Shown here: positions 1-6,450 of the stretch, one piece after another
Layout: each line of letters begins with the position of its first letter
How positions within the stretch are numbered: position 1 is the first letter of the stretch
Assembly (NCBI GenBank): GCA_050744165.1
Contig: JBOGGN010000410.1
Span: 1-9,826, forward strand
Reading direction: 5' to 3'
DNA from: JBOGGN01 sp050744165
GTDB lineage: Bacteria; Actinomycetota; Acidimicrobiia; Acidimicrobiales; Palsa-688
DNA: 9,826 nt
Notes under the pieces: model-generated
The model's input: the letters and a program-made list of their open reading frames with translations, nothing else
What the model was told of the DNA's origin: nothing
Database searches by the model: none
Program-made: the position numbers and the translations under genes

Positions 1-516
1 CTTGCAGATCCGGCCGGCGACGTGCGGGCGACCGCGCTGGGCGCGCTGCAACGCATGGGCCGCCTTGAGGCCGACGATGTCGAGAAGGCTCTGCGCGATC
101 CCGACCCCGTCGTCCGCCGAAGAGCCTGCGAAGTGAGCGCCCCGGTCCCACTCGGACGGCTCGTGGGAGCGCTGGGCGACCCCGAGCAACTGGTTGTCGA
201 TGGCGCCTGCTTTGCCTTGGGCGAACGAGGCGAGAACAGCGACGGCGCCACCGATGCCGTCTCCGCACTGTCGCGCGTTGCGGTCTCCCACAAGGATCCG
301 CTCTGCCGCGAGGCTGCGATCGCGGCCTTGGGCGCCATCGGCGATCCCGCCGGCCTCTCCGCCATCCTGCACGGAATCGACGACAAGCCGGCGGTGCGGC
401 GCCGCGCCGTCATCGCCCTGTCGCCTTTCGATGGCCCAGAGGTCGACGAGGCACTCGAGCGGGCCAGGTCGGACCGGGACTGGCAGGTCCGCCAGGCGGC
501 AGAAGACCTCTCCTGA
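1..516 (+). CDS. HEAT-repeat protein, C-terminal part (5' end outside window)
   Basis: The reading frame is open from the first base, so the gene begins upstream; the GTG at 22 is an internal valine rather than a convincing start, because the repeat pattern already runs through the preceding codons (LADPAGDVRATALGAL). About 171 residues are visible and end at TGA 514-516. They form four to five helical HEAT / PBS-lyase-like repeats, seen as recurring D-P-x-x-x-V-R-x-x-A blocks such as DPDPVVRRRACEV, DPLCREAAIAALGAIGDP, KPAVRRRAVIAL and DRDWQVRQAAEDL. Such repeats build a curved solenoid for protein-protein contact or for scaffolding. No catalytic motif is visible, and the function cannot be named from this fragment. 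The gene converges on mreB with a 53-nt gap. The HEAT assignment is strong; the biological role is unknown. Confidence 0.85.
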   Translation, partial: LADPAGDVRATALGALQRMGRLEADDVEKALRDPDPVVRRRACEVSAPVPLGRLVGALGDPEQLVVDGACFALGERGENSDGATDAVSALSRVAVSHKDPLCREAAIAALGAIGDPAGLSAILHGIDDKPAVRRRAVIALSPFDGPEVDEALERARSDRDWQVRQAAEDLS

Positions 517-569
517 GGGCCGCGTAGCCAGAGGGATCGCCGCAGGTCCGAGTCGGGCGTCGAGACGCT

Positions 570-1574
570 CTAGCGCACTGCCCCCATAAACATCACCTTC
601 AGCGAATCGAATGCCTCCAGGCACCGTCCCGCCCCCAACGCCACGCACTCGAGCGGGGCGTCCACGAGGTGAACCGGGACCGCGGTGTCCTCTGCCAGCC
701 GCCGGTCAAGTCCGCGCAGCATGCCACCGCCACCGACCAGGTGGATCCCCTGCAGAATCAGATCCTGGGCCAACTCGGGAGGGGCCATGCCGAGGCATTT
801 CACCACTGAGTCCACAATGGCGCTGACCTGCTCCTCGATCGCCTCCCGCACCTCCTCGGGGGACAGGATCACCGTCTTCGGGAGCCCGCTCATGAGGTCA
901 CGGCCGCGAACTTCGGCCTTCATCTCGTCGCCCATGGGCCACGCCGAGCCAATGGCCATCTTGATTTCCTCTGCCGTGCGCTCACCGACCGCGATGCCGT
1001 ACTCGCGGCGCACATACGTCTGGATCGAGCTGTCGATGTCGAAGCCGCCGACGCGGATTGCCTGGAGGGCGACGATGCCGCCCAGCGAGATGACGGCCGT
1101 CTCGGTGGTCCCGCCGCCGACGTCGACGATCATGTTGCCGAGCGGTTCATGGATTGGGAGTCCGGCGCCAATGGCGGCGGCCATCGGTTGCTCGATCAGA
1201 TAGGCGCCGGTGGCCCCCGCACCTCGGGCCGCCTCCTCGACCGCTCGCCGCTCCACCTCGGTGATGGCCGACGGCACGCAGATCAGCACCCGGGGCCGGT
1301 TGAAACGGGACACGCCAGCGCGCTGTAGCAACAACCGGATCATGCGCTGGGTGATGTCGAAGTCGGTGATGGCGCCCTTGCGCAGTGGGCGCACGGCAAC
1401 GATGTAGCCGGGGGTGCGGCCGATCATCTGCCATGCCTCTTGACCCATGGCCAGCACATCGTGGGTGCGGGAGTTGAGGGCGATGACGGTGGGTTCGTTG
1501 AGCACGATGCCCCGACCGCGCGCGTAGACCAGCGTGTTGGCCGTGCCGAGGTCGATGGCAAGATCCCTAGCCAG
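570..1574 (-). CDS. mreB: MreB, actin-like cell-shape protein, predicted CTG start
   Basis: MreB is a bacterial actin homologue that polymerises on the inner membrane and guides lateral cell-wall synthesis. From the chosen start the protein has 334 residues, the usual length. Actin-fold signatures are present: phosphate-1 loop DLGTANT (residues 8-14), CVPSAITEVERRA (99-111), phosphate-2 DVGGGTTE (151-158) and the adenosine loop LVGGGGMLRGLD (279-290). The start is taken at CTG 1574-1572, giving M-A-R-D-L-A-I-D-L-G as in actinobacterial relatives, with GGAGGG six bases upstream. The codons before it encode Arg/Pro-rich sequence unlike MreB, and the nearest in-frame GTG (1631) would add 19 odd residues. 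The start overlaps the stop of the preceding gene by 8 nt. Gln129 stands in LIEQP where many MreBs have a second Glu. No mreC or mreD is adjacent. The family is certain; the start is likely. Confidence 0.95.
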   Translation of the reverse strand: MARDLAIDLGTANTLVYARGRGIVLNEPTVIALNSRTHDVLAMGQEAWQMIGRTPGYIVAVRPLRKGAITDFDITQRMIRLLLQRAGVSRFNRPRVLICVPSAITEVERRAVEEAARGAGATGAYLIEQPMAAAIGAGLPIHEPLGNMIVDVGGGTTETAVISLGGIVALQAIRVGGFDIDSSIQTYVRREYGIAVGERTAEEIKMAIGSAWPMGDEMKAEVRGRDLMSGLPKTVILSPEEVREAIEEQVSAIVDSVVKCLGMAPPELAQDLILQGIHLVGGGGMLRGLDRRLAEDTAVPVHLVDAPLECVALGAGRCLEAFDSLKVMFMGAVR

Positions 1575-2127
1575 GCTGGTCCCTCCGAGACGGCGACGAG
1601 GATCCGCCCTCGTTGCGTCCGACCCCGCCACTTGGTGCCGCCGGCCGCGATCGTCGACGGGCCGGCCGGCCGTGACCGGACTCCGCCGCCGGCCGGCTGA
1701 AGGCGCCGCTTGGCCGTGGCGTCGATCTGGAGGCATCCCGGCCCCCGCGTAGCCCGGCGCCGTGGCCGCCGGAGGCGGCTGCGGGCGGCTGCTCCTCCGG
1801 CCAGGTACCCGCCCAACCGGGCGCGCCACCCGCGCCCGGCCGCGGTCCCGGCAAATCCCCGCCGAGCATCGGGCGAAGGTTGCTCGTCCCGCCAGGCCCG
1901 TCGGGAACGCCGCGGCCGCCCACCGGCCTAGCCCCGAGCGGCCTTCCCCTCGGATCTGGCTCGAGGGCCTTCAACTCACGGCTGAACATTTCGATCCCGG
2001 ATTCGAGGGACTTCGGCCGCCGATGCCGGAACAGGATAATTGCACTCAGCAACGTCGCCGCGGCCGCTGCGCCGAGGACGTACATCACGTTGGACACAGC
2101 CATCGCGCCGACCACCAAAGCCGTCAC
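1567..2127 (-). CDS. Small membrane-anchored protein with disordered Pro/Gly/Arg-rich tail, between moaE and mreB
   Basis: I do not recognise a named family. The 186-residue product has a hydrophobic N-terminus (about residues 4-33, most likely one membrane helix), then basic FRHRRPK, then a short amphipathic block SLESGIEMFSRELKAL (40-55). About 130 residues of Pro/Gly/Arg/Ser-rich, probably disordered cytoplasmic sequence follow. The GTG start at 2127-2125 overlaps the moaE stop as GTGA, with AAAGG about ten bases upstream. Its TAG (1569-1567) lies inside the start of mreB. The double overlap supports real translation and coupled expression of all three genes. A membrane anchor or adaptor for MreB is a reasonable guess from position, but nothing in the sequence proves it. 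The low-complexity tail could partly reflect GC-driven open frame, though the N-terminal 55 residues look like genuine protein. Confidence 0.75.
   Translation of the reverse strand: MTALVVGAMAVSNVMYVLGAAAAATLLSAIILFRHRRPKSLESGIEMFSRELKALEPDPRGRPLGARPVGGRGVPDGPGGTSNLRPMLGGDLPGPRPGAGGAPGWAGTWPEEQPPAAASGGHGAGLRGGRDASRSTPRPSGAFSRPAAESGHGRPARRRSRPAAPSGGVGRNEGGSSSPSRRDQPG
1581..1586 (-). promoter_or_regulatory. Shine-Dalgarno GGAGGG of mreB
   Basis: On the minus strand GGAGGG is followed by ACCAGC and then CTG. This is a near-ideal anti-16S match and spacing, and it falls inside the end of the upstream reading frame. It is the main reason for placing the mreB start at the CTG rather than at a GTG further upstream. 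Confidence 0.7.
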
Positions 2128-2606
2128 GACGGCACCTTTCGCTGCTCTTGGATGGTGGCAATTTCAGTGGCATCGGTCCCCCAACCGACACCACCTTCCC
2201 ACGTCTCGCGCTTCCAGATGGGGACCGTCGATTTCAACGTGTCGATGCACCATTCGGCGGCGTCGAAGGCGACTCCCCGGTGCGGCGCCGACACCACCAC
2301 GATCACCGAACATTCGCCGATCCGCAGCCGACCGATCCGGTGCAACAGCGCGATCCGGCCCAGCCCGTCCCAGCGATGGCGGGCCTCGGCGGCAATCGCC
2401 GCCAAGCGGCGCAAACCGGCTTCGGGATACACCTCGTATTCCAACTCGGTAACCCCCGGACGACCCTCGGCATGGTCGCGCACGGTCCCGCTGAAAAGAA
2501 CCTCGGCGCCGCAACCCGGTAGCACCGACCACTCCAACGCTTGGAGCGCGGGCAAGGGCTGCTCGGTCAGGCCAACCCACTCATCGCCGCTGGCAGGAAC
2601 GTCCAC
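2124..2606 (-). CDS. moaE: MoaE, molybdopterin synthase catalytic (large) subunit
   Basis: MoaE, with thiocarboxylated MoaD, inserts two sulfurs into cyclic pyranopterin monophosphate to make molybdopterin in the cytoplasm. The 160-residue protein shows the family blocks in order: LFSGTVRDHAEGRPGVTELE (37-56), LLHRIGRLRIGE (87-98), VVVSAPHRGVAFDAA (103-117) and TLKSTVPIWKRE (123-134). Lys125 and Lys132 keep the seven-residue spacing of the two active-site lysines (119 and 126) of E. coli MoaE, and Arg43 matches the conserved GTVR arginine. It starts at GTG 2606-2604 with no clear Shine-Dalgarno but with a -10-like TAGCAT seven bases upstream, consistent with leaderless translation. Its stop overlaps the next gene by GTGA. 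No moaD, moaA or moaC lies nearby, so the partners must be elsewhere. The identification is firm. Confidence 0.96.
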   Translation of the reverse strand: MDVPASGDEWVGLTEQPLPALQALEWSVLPGCGAEVLFSGTVRDHAEGRPGVTELEYEVYPEAGLRRLAAIAAEARHRWDGLGRIALLHRIGRLRIGECSVIVVVSAPHRGVAFDAAEWCIDTLKSTVPIWKRETWEGGVGWGTDATEIATIQEQRKVPS

Positions 2607-2613
2607 GAAGCCA

Positions 2614-2619
2614 ATGCTA
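2614..2619 (-). promoter_or_regulatory. Candidate -10 box (TAGCAT) of moaE operon, leaderless geometry
   Basis: TAGCAT fits the actinobacterial TANNNT -10 pattern and is followed by seven bases before the GTG of moaE, which puts the expected transcript start within one base of the start codon. No convincing -35 is seen. This is inferred from geometry only. Confidence 0.45.
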
Positions 2620-2733
2620 AAGCCCCGGGCACGTCCGGCCGGTACCGCTGACCTCGAGATCCATCGCCAGGACCGTGTCGGGTGCGCTCCGGAGGCGCCT
2701 GGGGCGCGATGTCAACACCCGAACCCACCCCGG

Positions 2734-2739
2734 TAACCT
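2734..2739 (+). promoter_or_regulatory. Candidate -10 box (TAACCT) of the HtrA-like gene
   Basis: TAACCT fits TANNNT and ends nine bases before the GTG at 2749. No Shine-Dalgarno is visible in between (CACGCGCCA), so a very short or absent 5' leader is likely. The rest of the 142-bp moaE/HtrA divergent spacer (2607-2748) holds only small GC-rich palindromes such as CGGTACCG; I see no riboswitch or recognisable operator. Confidence 0.35.
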
Positions 2740-2748
2740 CACGCGCCA

Positions 2749-4152
2749 GTGGAGCCTGAAGATCGCCCGGAGGAGGACGCGCCGCTGTTCCCGTGGCTGC
2801 CGCCGGACGACCGGCTGTGGCGCCACCCCTCGGAACTGGCGGGCAACGCCTCGCCTGACGGGCCATACCGAACCCAGGGCCCGGACCCCCGACACCCGGA
2901 CGCAGCGGCCAACAACGACGCCGCAGACCCGCGCCCGACGGTTGGCAACCGCGGGCGAGGGACCGCCGCCCGCCAGGGCCGCTCCCGATCCAGGCGCCTG
3001 TCGCCAGCCACCATCTCGACCACGTCGAGCGCGACGGGTGGTACCGGCACCGTCACCGACCTACGCGACGGGGACCGGCGACTGTGGACCGTCGCCGTGC
3101 TGGCCGGCGTCGTCGGCGCCTTGGTGGCGACCAGCGCCGTGGTCGTGGTGGGCCAACTCGGGCGCCCGACCACCGTGATCCGGCCGATCGAGCAGGTCGT
3201 GGCCCCCAACAACCCTGCCGTCACGCTGACCACCGATCCCATTGGCGGCAACATCGGCCCCATTACCACCCGCCTGCGGCCCACGATCGTCGAGTTGATT
3301 GTCAACAATGACGGCTCCAACGTGATCGGCTCCGGGGTGGTCTTCAGCAGCAACGGCTACATCCTCACCGACGACCACCTGGTCCATGGGGTGGAGTCCA
3401 TGGTGGCGGTCCTGGCCAACGGTCAACGGGTTGACGCCCGCCTGATCGGCGGCGACCAGGCCACCGATATCGCGGTGGTGCAGCTCAAAGGGGGGAAACC
3501 CGAAGCGGTGGCGACCCTTGGCTCCTCCTCCGACCTCGAGGTCGGCCAGCAGGCGATCGCCCTCGGCTCGCCGGGCGATCTGGCGAGCGGCGTGGCGGTC
3601 ACCAGCGGCATCATCAGCGCCCTGAACAGCGAGGTTTACCCTGCTGAGGGGCCGCAGTTGCGGGACATGATCCAGACCGACGCCGCCGTCGACCCGGGGT
3701 GCAACGGCGGCGCCCTGGTGGATTCCAATGGCATGGTCGTCGGGATCACCACTTCGGTCACTATCGGCGACCAGGGAATGCATACGCTCAGCTTCGCGAC
3801 CCCCATCGAGATCGCCCGTGACGTGGCCAACCAGTTGCTGCAAACGGGCCGGGTGGTGCACGCCTGGCTCGGCATCGACGGCGACGACGTCGACGTGTCC
3901 ACCGCAGCGATGCTCAACGTCAGCGGCGGCGCCGTGGTCAACAGCGTCGATGCCGGAAGCCCCGCCGCCAAGGCCGGGATCGTCGCCTCCGACGTCATCA
4001 CCTCGCTCGCCGACAACCCGGTCCAATCGATGAGCGACCTCGACGCCATCGTCCGGGCCCACCACCCCGGCGACCGGGTCACCATGACCTATCTCCGCGA
4101 CGGCAACCTCCGCAGCGCCAGCCTGGTCCTGCTGCAACAGCCCACCAGCTGA
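2749..4152 (+). CDS. Membrane-anchored HtrA-like (S1C) protein with PDZ domain, catalytic Ser replaced by Asn
   Basis: The 467-residue protein has a cytosolic low-complexity leader containing LPPDDRLWRHPSEL (17-30), one membrane helix (about 113-135), a trypsin-like domain (about 180-360) and a C-terminal PDZ domain (about 373-460, starting AWLGI). HtrA proteins are envelope serine proteases and chaperones that handle damaged proteins. The triad His is His210 (ILTDDH) and the Asp is Asp240 (ATDIAVVQL). The nucleophile motif, normally GNSGG, reads G-C-N-G-G at 317-321, with Asn319 (AAC, 3703-3705) where Ser belongs. The fold looks intact (GSGVVFSSNGYILT, ALGSPGDLASGVAVTSGIIS), so it is probably a non-catalytic binder or chaperone rather than a decayed gene. 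The GTG start has a -10-like box close by and no Shine-Dalgarno. It ends ten bases from the convergent epimerase stop. Family certain; inactivity inferred. Confidence 0.93.
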   Translation: MEPEDRPEEDAPLFPWLPPDDRLWRHPSELAGNASPDGPYRTQGPDPRHPDAAANNDAADPRPTVGNRGRGTAARQGRSRSRRLSPATISTTSSATGGTGTVTDLRDGDRRLWTVAVLAGVVGALVATSAVVVVGQLGRPTTVIRPIEQVVAPNNPAVTLTTDPIGGNIGPITTRLRPTIVELIVNNDGSNVIGSGVVFSSNGYILTDDHLVHGVESMVAVLANGQRVDARLIGGDQATDIAVVQLKGGKPEAVATLGSSSDLEVGQQAIALGSPGDLASGVAVTSGIISALNSEVYPAEGPQLRDMIQTDAAVDPGCNGGALVDSNGMVVGITTSVTIGDQGMHTLSFATPIEIARDVANQLLQTGRVVHAWLGIDGDDVDVSTAAMLNVSGGAVVNSVDAGSPAAKAGIVASDVITSLADNPVQSMSDLDAIVRAHHPGDRVTMTYLRDGNLRSASLVLLQQPTS

Positions 4153-4162
4153 TTGCCCGAGC

Positions 4163-5245
4163 TCAGGGCGCCCACCGCACTCGGCGACGCCACCGCTGCC
4201 AGATGCGATAGGCCAGCGCCGCCATCCCTGCTGCCGCCGCCCCACTGGCAGCAACGAACCCCAGCCCGGCTGCGATCAGCAGCGCCTCGTCCCGGGGGTT
4301 GGACGGCAGGTCGCTCCACTGCCGACGGTCGTCGCTGTCCGCCAGCGCCTCCTCGTTGGAACGGCTCGGAGCCCACCCTTCGGCCCGCAACCGGTCGTTG
4401 GCCACCACCCAAGGGAACATCGAGTAGGGGCGGGCCTCGGCGGGGGTGCCGGTGCGCAGGAACCGCCACCCGAGCGTCGCCACCATGGCCGCCAGCCCCT
4501 CCGGCAGCCGTAGCCGGGTCAATCCGCCGACGATGGCCCGGGCCCGGTCGAGGTCGATCCAGCCGTCGGGGGCGACATTGAACACCCCCTGCAAGCCGTG
4601 GTCCCGGGCGAAGACGATGGCGCCGACGAAGTCGGACACATCGAGGAACTGCATCGGCCGGGCGGCGGTCGCCGGCTGTGGCGTGTCGAGCCCCGCGAGG
4701 CCCTGGTACAGAGCGGGCCCGGCAGAGCCGACCGTCACCGTGGGACGGAGGATGGCGACCGCAACGTCGGGGTGGTCGTCCGCCCATTCGGCGACGGCGC
4801 GCTCGGCCTCGCCTTTTTCCACCGCATAACGGAACCCCGGGTTGGGTCGCAGCGGGGCGTCTTCACGGAGCGGCACGGGGTTGTCAGCCCACGCCCCATA
4901 GACGGTGGCACTGGACACGTGAACGAGCCGCCGCACCCCGGCCTCGGCGGCCGCGTCCAGGACCGCCCGCAACGCCTTCAGGTTGGGAAAAGGCACCGCG
5001 GCATCCGCCGCCGGCGGGTCGGAGTGAGACCACGCAAGGTGGATCACGGTGGCGGCACCCGCCAGCGCCGACCGCACCCGGTTGCCGGGGTCGCGGGCGA
5101 GGTCGATCAACCACGGCTGCACCCCCTCCGCCTCGCCCACGGGCACGGCGTCGATCGCCACCACCCGCTCCTCGCCGCCGGCCAGGTGTTGCACCACCCG
5201 GTGGCCCACGAAGCCCGCCGCTCCAGTCACGACAACCGTGCTCAC
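4163..5245 (-). CDS. NAD-dependent epimerase/dehydratase (extended SDR) with C-terminal membrane helix
   Basis: This 360-residue protein is a Rossmann-fold extended short-chain dehydrogenase/reductase of the type acting on nucleotide sugars or related substrates. It has the cofactor loop GAAGFVG (8-14), Asp32 ending strand 2 (suggesting NAD rather than NADP), the HVSSATVYG strand (109-117) with active-site Ser/Thr, and the catalytic pair Tyr140 and Lys144 (YAVEK). The substrate cannot be told from sequence. Residues about 321-347 form a hydrophobic stretch followed by WQRWRRRVRW, which looks like a C-terminal membrane anchor with positive-inside residues; this is unusual for the family and suggests work at the membrane, for example on a lipid-linked or envelope glycan. 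The GTG start at 5245 has no proper Shine-Dalgarno (AGGA sits only two bases away) and is divergent from the metallopeptidase gene across 17 nt. Confidence 0.9.
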   Translation of the reverse strand: MSTVVVTGAAGFVGHRVVQHLAGGEERVVAIDAVPVGEAEGVQPWLIDLARDPGNRVRSALAGAATVIHLAWSHSDPPAADAAVPFPNLKALRAVLDAAAEAGVRRLVHVSSATVYGAWADNPVPLREDAPLRPNPGFRYAVEKGEAERAVAEWADDHPDVAVAILRPTVTVGSAGPALYQGLAGLDTPQPATAARPMQFLDVSDFVGAIVFARDHGLQGVFNVAPDGWIDLDRARAIVGGLTRLRLPEGLAAMVATLGWRFLRTGTPAEARPYSMFPWVVANDRLRAEGWAPSRSNEEALADSDDRRQWSDLPSNPRDEALLIAAGLGFVAASGAAAAGMAALAYRIWQRWRRRVRWAP

Positions 5246-5250
5246 GGTCC

Positions 5251-5256
5251 TACCAT
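5251..5256 (+). promoter_or_regulatory. Candidate -10 box (TACCAT) of the metallopeptidase gene, leaderless geometry
   Basis: TACCAT matches TANNNT and is followed by exactly six bases before ATG 5263, so the predicted transcript start is the A of the start codon. The 17-nt divergent spacer leaves no room for a normal leader. A -35 would lie inside the epimerase gene and is not recognisable. Confidence 0.5.
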
Positions 5257-5257
5257 G
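5252..5257 (-). promoter_or_regulatory. Candidate weak -10 box (CATGGT) of the epimerase gene, overlapping the opposite-strand -10
   Basis: Read on the minus strand, the bases complementary to the plus-strand box give CATGGT, which keeps A2 and T6 of the -10 consensus but not T1. Six bases separate it from GTG 5245. One partly symmetrical element may therefore fire in both directions. Weak sequence match; inference. Confidence 0.3.
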
Positions 5258-5262
5258 CCCCT

Positions 5263-6447
5263 ATGAGCGACTTTGGTCCAATGGAGGGTGGCGGCCCGCT
5301 GGAGAAAGCCATCCGGGACCTAGCTCGGATGTTGACCTCGCAGGGCCCCATCAACTGGGAATTCGCCCGCCAGCTGGCGCTCATGACCGCCAACGAGGGG
5401 GAGACCGAGGCAAACCCCGATCCCTTGGCCCGGGTGCGGCTGGAGGAACTTTTGCGGGTGGCCGAGCTGCACATTGAGGAGGCGACCGGCCTGCCCCTGT
5501 CGACCACAGGTGGCCTCCTGTCGGTGCGCACCGTGACCCGCTCCGACTGGGCCATCCGCACCCTCCAGGCCTGGAAGTCCCTGCTTGAGACGTTGGCGAC
5601 GGCATTGGGCAAGTCGGCGGCGGAGCAGCCGATGATGGTGGAGCTGGCCAACGACCCAATGGCCAAGCTGCTCGGCAACCTGCCCCAGGCGCTGGCCCCA
5701 TTGCTCTTCGGGATCCAGGTCGGCTCCATGGTGGGCCAGCTCGCCACCCGAGCGATGGGTCAATACGACCTCCCGGTGCCCCGGCCGGCCGGCGACGAGC
5801 TGCTCATGGTGCCCGTCGCCATCGACGGCTTCGCCCAGGACTGGACCCTGGCGGTCGACGAGGTGCGGCTGTGGGTGTGCTTGCACGAGATCGCCCACCA
5901 CGCGGTGCTGTCCCGGCCCCACGTCCGGGCGCGCCTGGACTCGCTGATGCGCGATTACGTCAACGCCTTCGAGCCCGACGCCTCAAGCCTGGAAGACCGC
6001 CTGGCGACGTTCGATCCAACGGACCTGAGCTCGCTGCAGCAGACATTTTCCAGCCCCGAGGTGCTGCTCGGCGACACCCAGTCCGAGGGCCAGCGCCAGG
6101 CCATGGTGCCTCTTACCGCCCTTCTGTCGGCGGTGGTGGGCTACGTCGACCACGTCATGGACACCGTCGGCACGCGCCTCATCGCGTCCTACGGCCCTTT
6201 GACCGAAGCCCTGCGCCGTCGGCGGGTCGAGGACGCAGAGGGCACGGCGTTCGTGGCCCGGCTACTCGGCGTCTCGCTGGACAAGGCGGCGTACGAGCGG
6301 GGGCGGGCATTCGTCTCCGGCGTGGTGGAGCGGGCCGGGGAGGAAGGGCTGGCTCGGCTGTGGCACTCGGCTCGGGAACTCCCTACGCCTGCGGAGGTCG
6401 CGGCGCCGGGGCTGTGGCTGGCTCGGATCGACCTGCCTGACGTCTGA
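5263..6447 (+). CDS. Zinc-dependent metallopeptidase-like protein (DUF2342 / TIGR03624 type)
   Basis: The 394-residue product carries HEIAHH (208-213), a zincin HExxH site, within WVCLHEIAHHAVLSRPHVRA. It also has the family's later block VVGYVDHVMDTVG and the C-terminal AFVSGVVERAGEEGLARLWH with LPTPAEVAAPGLWLARID. This matches the actinobacteria-skewed group annotated as putative hydrolase or zinc-dependent metalloprotease, a relative of the DUF2342 proteins linked to coenzyme F420 gene clusters. The physiological substrate is unknown. There is no signal peptide and it is probably cytoplasmic. ATG 5263 is chosen because it begins the homologous region (MSDFGPMEGGGPLEKAIRDL); the same frame stays open upstream, but only antisense to the epimerase. 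No Shine-Dalgarno precedes the ATG, which agrees with a leaderless start. No F420 genes are visible nearby. The third zinc ligand is not assigned. Confidence 0.9.
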   Translation: MSDFGPMEGGGPLEKAIRDLARMLTSQGPINWEFARQLALMTANEGETEANPDPLARVRLEELLRVAELHIEEATGLPLSTTGGLLSVRTVTRSDWAIRTLQAWKSLLETLATALGKSAAEQPMMVELANDPMAKLLGNLPQALAPLLFGIQVGSMVGQLATRAMGQYDLPVPRPAGDELLMVPVAIDGFAQDWTLAVDEVRLWVCLHEIAHHAVLSRPHVRARLDSLMRDYVNAFEPDASSLEDRLATFDPTDLSSLQQTFSSPEVLLGDTQSEGQRQAMVPLTALLSAVVGYVDHVMDTVGTRLIASYGPLTEALRRRRVEDAEGTAFVARLLGVSLDKAAYERGRAFVSGVVERAGEEGLARLWHSARELPTPAEVAAPGLWLARIDLPDV

Positions 6448-6450
6448 CCG

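Noticed and set aside
557..568. Short inverted repeat GCGTC-GA-GACGC between the HEAT gene and mreB as a terminator
   Set aside because: Only four base pairs remain once a minimal loop is allowed, and there is no T-tract.
1575..1829. N-terminal extension of MreB by 85 residues
   Set aside because: The extension is Arg/Pro-rich, overlaps another coding frame and is not MreB-like; the Shine-Dalgarno and family N-terminus fit the CTG at 1574.
2617..2665. 15-codon upstream frame before moaE (MDLEVSGTGRTCPGL)
   Set aside because: It ends inside the proposed -10 box of moaE, so it would not be on a transcript starting at moaE; likely chance.
1762..2736. 324-codon plus-strand open frame across moaE and the membrane protein gene
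   Set aside because: It is antisense to a certain moaE, with no recognisable domain and Arg/Pro/Ser-rich content.
3061..4254. 397-codon open frame antisense to the HtrA-like gene
   Set aside because: Sense-strand protease and PDZ motifs are unambiguous; the antisense product is low-complexity Asp/Gly/His-rich.
4678..5262. Upstream in-frame extension of the metallopeptidase
   Set aside because: It lies entirely antisense to the epimerase coding region, is Arg/Pro-rich, and homology begins at the ATG 5263.
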